NCBI GenBank assembly: GCA_016764835.1
Contig: JAESRD010000319.1
Coordinates: 1 to 11,342, forward strand
Source: Paracoccaceae bacterium
GTDB taxonomy: Bacteria > Pseudomonadota > Alphaproteobacteria > Rhodobacterales > Rhodobacteraceae
DNA length: 11,342 nucleotides
Direction: 5' to 3'
The position numbers and the translations under genes are program-made. The notes beneath the pieces were generated by a model. The model did not search any database and was not told the origin of the DNA. It saw only the letters and a program-made list of their open reading frames with translations. Of the stretch, positions 6,016 to 11,342 are shown piece by piece. Every line of letters begins with the position of its first letter. Positions within the stretch are counted from its first letter, which is position 1.

Positions 6016-6537
6016 ATGTTCGACACAATGACCTCCACCAAAATTCTTGGTGGCCTCTGCGGCACTTTTCTAGTCTTCCTATTGGGCGGCTGGGTTTCAG
6101 AGCTTATCTATAGTGGCGGCGGTCATGGTGATGGCCATGCCCAAGCCTATGTTATCCCCGTAGCTGGTGAAGACGGCCATGATGCCGCTCCAGTAGAAGA
6201 GGGGCCGGCATTTGAAGAGGTCTATGCTATGGCCGATGCCGCTGCAGGTGAGCGGGTTTTCCGCAATTGCCGCGCCTGCCACTCGCTTGAAGAGGGCAAG
6301 AACGGCACAGGGCCGTCGCTCTACGGTGTAGTTGGCCGCAATACTGGCACGCTAGACGGCTTCGATTTCTCGGGCAGCCTTGTTGCTGTGGTTGATGTTT
6401 GGACCCCGGAGCAAATAAATGATTTCCTGACCAATCCAAAGAGCTACGCCCCCGGCACGGCCATGGGTTATAACGGTTTGCGCAGCCCAACAGACCGCGC
6501 CAATCTTATTGCCTATCTTGACGCGCTTGACGGCTAA
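6016..6537 (+). CDS. cycM: Membrane-anchored cytochrome c552 (CycM type)
   Basis: From ATG 6016 the product is 173 aa. MFDTMTSTKI precedes a single membrane helix (about 10-31) that serves as an uncleaved anchor. A flexible, acidic and His/Gly/Ala/Pro-rich linker follows (about 34-66), with HAQAY as in Paracoccus c552. A class I cytochrome c domain ends the protein: the haem site is CRACH (C85, C88, H89) and the distal haem ligand is probably M150 in GTAMGYNG, followed by DRANLIAYLDAL. In Paracoccus the orthologue carries electrons from the bc1 complex to aa3-type cytochrome oxidase on the periplasmic face. Two upstream in-frame starts exist (GTG 5959, ATG 6004). I prefer 6016 because MFDTMT matches the family and GGAA lies 6 nt before it. 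The surface has few lysines and lacks the usual Lys before the ligand Met. A strong terminator follows within 26 bp. Confidence 0.9.
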   Translation: MFDTMTSTKILGGLCGTFLVFLLGGWVSELIYSGGGHGDGHAQAYVIPVAGEDGHDAAPVEEGPAFEEVYAMADAAAGERVFRNCRACHSLEEGKNGTGPSLYGVVGRNTGTLDGFDFSGSLVAVVDVWTPEQINDFLTNPKSYAPGTAMGYNGLRSPTDRANLIAYLDALDG

Positions 6538-6560
6538 ACAGGCCAATATCGGCTAAAAGT

Positions 6561-6592
6561 ACAAAATGCGGTGCTGTTGCGCCGCATTTTTT
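6561..6592 (+). terminator. Rho-independent terminator after cycM
   Basis: AAAATGCGGTGC (6563-6574) pairs with GCGCCGCATTTT (6579-6590) around a TGTT loop: 12 pairs including one U·G. The 3' arm runs into a six-T tract (6587-6592), and an A-run leads the 5' arm. It ends the cycM transcript 26 bp after its stop and separates it from the yej operon. Confidence 0.9.
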
Positions 6593-6593
6593 G

Positions 6594-6624
6594 TGTTCAA
6601 TCGCCCTGTTCACGGCTTGTTCAC
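6594..6624. promoter_or_regulatory. Repeated TGTTCA(C) motif upstream of yejA
   Basis: TGTTCA occurs at 6594-6599, 6607-6612 and 6618-6623. The last two are TGTTCAC and are spaced 11 bp apart. Phased direct repeats of this kind can be activator sites, for example of the OmpR/PhoB type, but the match to a Pho box is poor, so no regulator is named. Confidence 0.3.
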
Positions 6625-6643
6625 ACATTCTCAACTTGAATGT
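6625..6643. repeat. Inverted repeat ACATTC-N7-GAATGT upstream of yejA
   Basis: Exact 6-bp arms flank TCAACTT. The repeat begins directly after the TGTTCAC direct repeats. It could be an operator half-site pair. Short arms make a chance origin possible. Confidence 0.3.
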
Positions 6644-6661
6644 ATGAGCCTGCCGCAAGTA

Positions 6662-6686
6662 GCTTAAATTTGATACGAATTTGAGC
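6662..6686 (+). promoter_or_regulatory. Stem-loop/palindrome in the yejA leader
   Basis: GCTTAAATT (6662-6670) pairs with AATTTGAGC (6678-6686) over a 7-nt spacer TGATACG, giving nine pairs with one U·G. It lies 34 bp before the yejA start codon. There is no T-run after it, so it is not a terminator. It could be a DNA operator or a hairpin in the leader RNA. Confidence 0.4.
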
Positions 6687-6720
6687 GAAGCCACGTACCT
6701 GACCATACCAGGAGTATGAA

Positions 6721-8616
6721 ATGCCCGCGAAAACGCAAGCACTGCCCGCCCCCAACTGGCGCGTCACCGCGACAGCCGCGCTCTTTATGCTGGGGGGTGT
6801 TTTGGCCGCGACGCAGGCAAAAGCCCAAGATGAGGCCACGACAATCTCGCATGGTTATTCGACATTTGGCGAATTGGCGTTGCCCGCTGATTTCGCGCAT
6901 TTGCCCTATATTAACCCAGATGCACCCAAGGGCGGCGAGATATCTATCTCGACCCGCGGCACGTTTGACCACCTCAACCCTTACGCTACGCAAGACGGCG
7001 TGCCGGGGGCGATGGCGAACATCCAGTATGAGCGCCTGTTTTCGAGCACGGCTGATGAGGTGGGCGCATCATATTGCTACCTTTGTATTTCAGTCGAATA
7101 CCCTGAAGATGTCACTTGGGCGATCTTCCATCTGCGCCATGATCTGACTTTCTCTGACGGCAGCCCGGCCACCGCGCATGATGCGGTCTTCACCCATTAT
7201 AAGTTTATCGACCAAGGCACGCCGTCTTGGTCGGCGGCTGTCGGTGAAATGATCCCGCTGGTTGAGGCGCTTGATGATTACACCATCAAGTTCACCTTTG
7301 GCGAAGGCTTTTCGGCAAATGACACAATAGGGCAGGCTGGCGCGACGCTGATGATGTCACAAGCTTGGTGGGAGTCTCATCCAGACGAGCGGATGGACAA
7401 GGCCAGCTTTGAGGTCTCTCCCGGCACCGGGCCGTATATGATCGAAAGCTACGACATAAACGCGCAGATTATCGTTGGCCGGAACCCCAACTTTTGGGGT
7501 GCCGATCACCCGCTCAATATCGGGCATAATAACTTTGACAACATACGGATCGAGTACTTCGCCGACACCACAGCGGCATTTGAAGCGTTTAAAGCCGGTG
7601 AATTCACCTTTCGCCAAGAAAATTCGTCGCTCAACTGGGCCACGGCCTATGATTTTCCGGCGTTGGAAAACGAATGGGTGATCCGCGATGAGCTGCCCAA
7701 GGGCAGCCTGCCAGCGGCGACGGGTTTCGTGTTTAACCTGACCAATGAGCGGTTCCAAGATCTGCGGGTGCGCCAAGCGGTAGCACTGATGTTCAACTTC
7801 ACCTGGACCAATGAGAGCCTGCAATATGGCCTGTTCGACCAGCGCGAAAGCTTCTGGCAAAACGCCGATATGGCGGCGCAGGGCGTGGCCGAAGGGCTAG
7901 AGCTGGAGCTGCTGCAAAGCGTGGCTGAGCTGCTCGATGATCCGACAATCATAACCGGCGAAGTGACGATGCCGCACGTTTCTGGCAGCAATCAGCTTGA
8001 CCGGGGCAATATGCGCTCGGCTCTGGCACTGCTGGCTGAGGCGGGTTGGAACGTTGATGATGCCGGTGTTCTGCGTAACGAGGCAGGCACACAGTTTGTG
8101 ATTGAGTTCATGGCCGTGCGGCCTAGTTTTGAGCGTGTGGTGACGCCGTTTGTCGATAACCTCAAACGTCTCGGCATGGATGCCAGCTTTAACCTGATTG
8201 ATAATGCACAATATACCGAGCGCTACCGCAACTTCGACTTCGATATCCGGTTTGCCTATTGGGTAAACGGGCTGGAAGAAGGCGAAAGCCTCGGCCAGAA
8301 ATATGGCTCAAGCGGTGTAGGCGACGTGTTCAACCCAGCCCATTACACCAACCCAGCCGTTGACGCGCTGATCCCCCGCGTGAGCGAGGCGACGACCCGC
8401 GAAGAAATGGCCGCCGCCGTCCGCGCGATTGACAGGATCATGCGCCACGATCTGTTCATCATCCCGACATGGTATTTGGCCAATTACTGGACCGCTTATT
8501 ACGACATGTATGAGCACCCGGCAGAGTTGCCGCCCTACGACCTCGGCTACCTAAGTTTCTGGTGGTATAATGCCGAAGCCGGCGAGGCTTTGGTCGCCGC
8601 TGGCGCGCTGCGCTAA
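6721..8616 (+). CDS. yejA: Peptide ABC transporter substrate-binding protein YejA-like (SBP_bac_5)
   Basis: The 631-aa product is a large periplasmic receptor of the DppA/OppA class. A signal peptide is evident: basic N-terminus, hydrophobic stretch about 16-30, and AKA-QDE giving a cut near residue 35. There is no lipobox. The YejA-type opening follows: HGYSTFGELALPADF, then YINPDAPKGGEI and FDHLNPYAT (82-90). FTLRPD-like sequence appears as FHLRHDLTFSDGSPATAHDA, and GTGPYMIESYD and LRVRQAVALMFNF are the usual internal family blocks. The ATG at 6721 has GGAG 6 nt upstream. yejA leads the operon, with yejB 18 bp downstream. In E. coli, YejABEF imports peptides and microcin C; here oligopeptide uptake is the likely role, with the actual ligand unknown. 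It has its own leader with palindromes, and an upstream terminator isolates it from cycM. Confidence 0.92.
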   Translation: MPAKTQALPAPNWRVTATAALFMLGGVLAATQAKAQDEATTISHGYSTFGELALPADFAHLPYINPDAPKGGEISISTRGTFDHLNPYATQDGVPGAMANIQYERLFSSTADEVGASYCYLCISVEYPEDVTWAIFHLRHDLTFSDGSPATAHDAVFTHYKFIDQGTPSWSAAVGEMIPLVEALDDYTIKFTFGEGFSANDTIGQAGATLMMSQAWWESHPDERMDKASFEVSPGTGPYMIESYDINAQIIVGRNPNFWGADHPLNIGHNNFDNIRIEYFADTTAAFEAFKAGEFTFRQENSSLNWATAYDFPALENEWVIRDELPKGSLPAATGFVFNLTNERFQDLRVRQAVALMFNFTWTNESLQYGLFDQRESFWQNADMAAQGVAEGLELELLQSVAELLDDPTIITGEVTMPHVSGSNQLDRGNMRSALALLAEAGWNVDDAGVLRNEAGTQFVIEFMAVRPSFERVVTPFVDNLKRLGMDASFNLIDNAQYTERYRNFDFDIRFAYWVNGLEEGESLGQKYGSSGVGDVFNPAHYTNPAVDALIPRVSEATTREEMAAAVRAIDRIMRHDLFIIPTWYLANYWTAYYDMYEHPAELPPYDLGYLSFWWYNAEAGEALVAAGALR

Positions 8617-8634
8617 CCGGCGGGGCAGAGGGCC

Positions 8635-9720
8635 ATGGGCGCCTATATTCTGCGGCGTTTGCTGCTCATTATCCCGACTTTGCTCGGGATAATGGTGCTC
8701 AACTTCACGCTTATTCAGTTCGTCCCTGGCGGGCCGATTGAGCAGATCATTGCCCGGATGGAGGGCAATGGTGACGTGTTCGAGAACATTTCTGGCGGCA
8801 ATTCTGACGCTGATCTGGCGGCCGAGAGCGAAGCTGAGTCGAGCTATTATGGCGCGCGCGGCCTGCCGCCTGAGTTTATCGAGCAGCTGGAGCGAGACTT
8901 TGGTTTTGATAAGCCACCGCTAGAACGGTTCCTGCTGATGATGGGCAACTACATGCGGTTTGATTTCGGCGAAAGCTGGTTCCGCTCGATCAGCGTATTT
9001 GACCTCGTCATGGAAAAAATGCCTGTTTCCATAACCTTAGGTCTCTGGTCAACGCTGATCGCCTATATGGTTTCCATCCCGTTGGGCATCAAAAAGGCGG
9101 TCAAAGATGGCAGCGCTTTTGATACATGGACCAGTGGTACGATCATTGTCGCCTATGCGATCCCCGGATTTTTGTTCGCCATTTTGCTGATTGTTTTGTT
9201 CGCGGGCGGCTCTTACTGGCGGGTTTTCCCCCTGCGCGGGCTGACCAGTAGTAACTTTGATGAGCTGAGCCAATTTGGTCAAATCAAAGACTATCTTTGG
9301 CATATCACTCTGCCGGTTCTGGCCTCGACCATCTCCGGCTTTACCTTCCTGACCTTGCTGACCAAGAACTCCTTCCTCGATGAGATCAAAAAACAATATG
9401 CCATAACCGCCCGCGCCAAGGGCCTAAGCGAACGGGCTGTGCTCTACGGCCATGTTTTCCGCAATGCGATGTTGATTGTCATTGCCGGGTTCCCCAGCCT
9501 GTTCCTGTCGGTTTTCTTGGGCAGTAGCCTCATAATCGAGACGCTATTCTCGCTCGACGGCCTCGGCCGCATGGGCTTTGAAGCTACGATTGCCCGCGAC
9601 TATCCCGTTGTTTTCGGCACGCTTTTTGCCTTTTCACTAATCGGACTGGTAGTGGGGATCATTTCTGACCTGATGTATGTTCTGGTTGACCCCCGAATTG
9701 ATTTTGAGGGCCGTGGATAG
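8635..9720 (+). CDS. yejB: Peptide ABC transporter permease YejB-like
   Basis: The 361-aa inner-membrane permease is of the DppB/OppB class. The first helix (about 5-30, [20 protein letters not shown]) is followed by a long periplasmic segment (about 31-128) that includes an acidic stretch ([15 protein letters not shown]) and the YejB-type block [18 protein letters not shown]. The remaining helices lie at about 133-152, 168-190, 224-244, 281-303 and 328-350. The cytoplasmic EAA loop that docks to the ATPase is [20 protein letters not shown] (255-274), followed by FRNAM. The C-terminus ends VDPRIDF as in its family. AGAGGG just before the ATG, with a G-run further up, serves as the ribosome binding site. 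The stop codon directly abuts the yejE start, indicating translational coupling. With YejE it should form the membrane channel. Confidence 0.94.
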   Translation: MGAYILRRLLLIIPTLLGIMVLNFTLIQFVPGGPIEQIIARMEGNGDVFENISGGNSDADLAAESEAESSYYGARGLPPEFIEQLERDFGFDKPPLERFLLMMGNYMRFDFGESWFRSISVFDLVMEKMPVSITLGLWSTLIAYMVSIPLGIKKAVKDGSAFDTWTSGTIIVAYAIPGFLFAILLIVLFAGGSYWRVFPLRGLTSSNFDELSQFGQIKDYLWHITLPVLASTISGFTFLTLLTKNSFLDEIKKQYAITARAKGLSERAVLYGHVFRNAMLIVIAGFPSLFLSVFLGSSLIIETLFSLDGLGRMGFEATIARDYPVVFGTLFAFSLIGLVVGIISDLMYVLVDPRIDFEGRG

Positions 9721-10851
9721 ATGAGCCAAACAGACACAAAACGCCCCCGGCTTTCGCCGCTCAACCAGCGTCGCTGGCGCAACTTTAAGCGCAACAAGCG
9801 TGCGCTTTATTCGCTGATCATCTTCTCATTTCTTTTCTTCCTCAGCCTGTTCGCTGAGTTTCTGGCCAATGATAAGCCAATCATACTGTCGTATCGCGGC
9901 GAGCTGCGTGTGCCGGTCTTTTCGTTCTATTCCGAGCGCGATTTTGGCGGCGATTTCCCGACCGAGGCGATCTATTCGGACCCGGAAGTCGAGTGCCTAA
10001 TTGTCACTGGTGGTTTGGTCGAGTGTTTTGATGACCCCGACGCGCTGATACTTGCCGCCGCCGATGATTCTATAGATATCGAAGGCTTTTCAAGAGGGTG
10101 GACCATTTGGCCGCCGATCCCCTATTCGTTTAATACCATCGTTGATGTGCCCGGCGTGGCCCCGGCACCGCCCTCATCGACCAACTATTTGGGCACGGAT
10201 GACACCAAGCGCGACGTGGTGGCGCGGGTGATCTACGGGTTCCGCTTGTCGATCTTCTATGCGCTGATCTTCACCACGCTGACTTCGGTGATTGGCGTCG
10301 TTGCCGGCGCGGTACAGGGCTATTTTGGCGGCGTCACCGACCTTGTTTTCCAGCGATTGTTGGAGATATGGTCCGGCATTCCGTCGCTCTATGTCATCAT
10401 CATTGTCTTCGCCATTCTGGGCCGAAGTTTCTGGCTACTAATGTTCCTGACCGTCCTCTTCGGCTGGCCGGCGCTTGTCGGCGTCGTTCGGGCAGAGTTC
10501 CTGCGGGCGCGCAATTTTGAGTATGTGCGCGCGGCCAAGGCGCTGGGGGTCTCTGACACCACAATCATGTTCCGCCATATGTTGCCCAATGCGATGGTGG
10601 CCACGGTCACTCTGCTGCCGTTTCTGGTCACCGGCGCGATCGGCACCCTCGCCGCGCTCGACTTTTTGGGCTACGGTTTGCCGTCATCCTTGCCCAGCCT
10701 TGGCGAGCTGACCCAGCAGGCCAAGCAGAACCTGCAAGCGCCGTGGCTCGGCTTCACTGCGTTTTTCACCTTCGCTATCATGTTGTCTTTACTGGTGTTT
10801 ATCTTTGAGGGTGTGCGTGACGCCTTTGATCCGAGAAAGACATTTGTATGA
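9721..10851 (+). CDS. yejE: Peptide ABC transporter permease YejE-like
   Basis: The 376-aa permease is of the DppC/OppC class and is the partner of YejB. A basic cytoplasmic N-terminus (RRWRNFKRNKRALYSL) precedes the first helix (about 30-49). A large periplasmic domain follows (about 50-165), typical of YejE, including IWPPIPYSFNTI and then LGTDDTKRDVVARVIYGFRL (157-176), a variant of the DppC LGTDxxGRD block. Helices at about 177-200, 222-236, 238-255, 292-318 and 345-363 surround the EAA loop YVRAAKALGVSDTTIMFRHM (268-287). Within the periplasmic domain is a segment with two cysteines (C92 and C102) in ECLIVTGGLVECFDD. I do not recall it from the E. coli protein, and it may be a Rhodobacterales variant. 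Its start abuts the yejB stop, and its TGA overlaps the yejF ATG. Confidence 0.93.
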   Translation: MSQTDTKRPRLSPLNQRRWRNFKRNKRALYSLIIFSFLFFLSLFAEFLANDKPIILSYRGELRVPVFSFYSERDFGGDFPTEAIYSDPEVECLIVTGGLVECFDDPDALILAAADDSIDIEGFSRGWTIWPPIPYSFNTIVDVPGVAPAPPSSTNYLGTDDTKRDVVARVIYGFRLSIFYALIFTTLTSVIGVVAGAVQGYFGGVTDLVFQRLLEIWSGIPSLYVIIIVFAILGRSFWLLMFLTVLFGWPALVGVVRAEFLRARNFEYVRAAKALGVSDTTIMFRHMLPNAMVATVTLLPFLVTGAIGTLAALDFLGYGLPSSLPSLGELTQQAKQNLQAPWLGFTAFFTFAIMLSLLVFIFEGVRDAFDPRKTFV

Positions 10852-11342
10852 GCGTGCCGCATTTGCAGATCCGCGACCTCAAGGTCAGTTTCCGTCAAGA
10901 TGGGGCGATGCTTCCGGCGGTCCGTGGTGTCAGCTTTCATCTTAACAAGGGCGAGACATTGGCCCTGGTCGGCGAAAGTGGCTCTGGCAAATCGGTAACG
11001 GCTTTGTCTACGGTGCAGCTGCTGGGTGACAATGCTGAAGTTAGCGGCTCGGTCATTTATAATGGCCAAGAGGTTATTGGTGCCGATGAGAACACGTTGC
11101 GCGGGCTGCGCGGCAATGAGATCAGCTTCATTTTTCAAGAGCCGATGACCTCGCTCAACCCGTTGCATACGCTAGAGAAACAGCTTGCCGAATCAATAGA
11201 GCTGCATCAGGGCCTGCGCGGCGATGCGGTGCGGGAGCGGGTGCTTGAGCTGCTCAATCGTGTGGGCATTGACCAGCCGGAGAACCGGCTAAAGTCCTAT
11301 CCGCATCAGCTGTCTGGCGGGCAACGCCAACGGGTGATGATC
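10848..11342 (+). CDS. yejF: Peptide ABC transporter ATPase YejF-like, N-terminal 165 codons
   Basis: The reading frame starts at ATG 10848, inside the yejE stop (ATGA), and stays open to the right edge. MSVPHLQIRDLKVSFR opens an ABC ATPase of the Dpp/Opp class. Walker A is GESGSGKS (42-49), the Q-loop is FQEPMTSLNP (96-105) and the signature is LSGGQRQRVMI (155-165); Walker B lies just beyond the window. In E. coli YejF is a double-length protein with two nucleotide-binding domains fused in one chain. Whether this one is also fused cannot be seen here. It would energise import through YejB/YejE in the cytoplasm. The 4-bp overlap points to translational coupling. Confidence 0.93.
   Translation, partial: MSVPHLQIRDLKVSFRQDGAMLPAVRGVSFHLNKGETLALVGESGSGKSVTALSTVQLLGDNAEVSGSVIYNGQEVIGADENTLRGLRGNEISFIFQEPMTSLNPLHTLEKQLAESIELHQGLRGDAVRERVLELLNRVGIDQPENRLKSYPHQLSGGQRQRVMI

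Noticed and set aside
6531..6557. CGGCTAAA direct repeat over the cycM stop codon
   Set aside because: An 8-bp copy recurs 19 bp downstream, but out of frame and without further similarity. Chance is a sufficient explanation.
6593..6624. Pho box upstream of yejA
   Set aside because: The 11-bp spacing of TGTTCAC copies is suggestive, but the match to CTGTCAT-N4-CTGTCAT is too poor to call.

Overview
This window looks like an ordinary chromosomal stretch of an alphaproteobacterium, most likely Rhodobacterales (Roseobacter/Paracoccus-like). The signs are a moderately high GC content, a membrane-anchored cytochrome c552 of the Paracoccus CycM type, a complete yejABE(F) peptide-transporter operon in the order seen in Enterobacteria, and a monofunctional prephenate dehydratase with the ESYM variant of the ACT-domain motif. 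The assignment rests on recalled protein similarity; no database search was possible.

Layout. Positions 1-1214 (minus strand) hold the start of an NMT1/THI5-like (TauT/NitT-type) ABC importer: the periplasmic binding protein, then a strong intercistronic hairpin, then the first 40 codons of the ATPase, which runs off the left edge. Positions 1398-3308 (minus) encode a CpdB-like 2',3'-cyclic phosphodiesterase/3'-nucleotidase with no recognisable signal peptide. It is divergent from nudC (3448-4419, plus), an NADH/NAD+ diphosphatase, and the short gap between them carries a perfect 10-bp tandem repeat. An SRPBCC-fold protein (4576-5034, plus) converges on pheA (5049-5900, minus) with only 14 bp between the stop codons. 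pheA is divergent from cycM (6016-6537, plus), which ends in a textbook rho-independent terminator. From 6721 to the right edge lies yejA-yejB-yejE-yejF, with an 18-bp gap, then abutting genes, then an ATGA overlap.

Function. The genes cover nutrient uptake (two ABC importers), nucleotide turnover (CpdB, NudC), phenylalanine synthesis (PheA) and respiratory electron transfer (CycM). No gap without a gene exceeds about 185 bp. I saw no RNA genes, mobile elements, CRISPR arrays, phage genes or defence genes, and I found no convincing undescribed system. The points worth a second look are small: the intercistronic hairpin, several short tandem or inverted repeats at promoters and at gene ends, and single-residue departures from family motifs in NudC, PheA and CycM.
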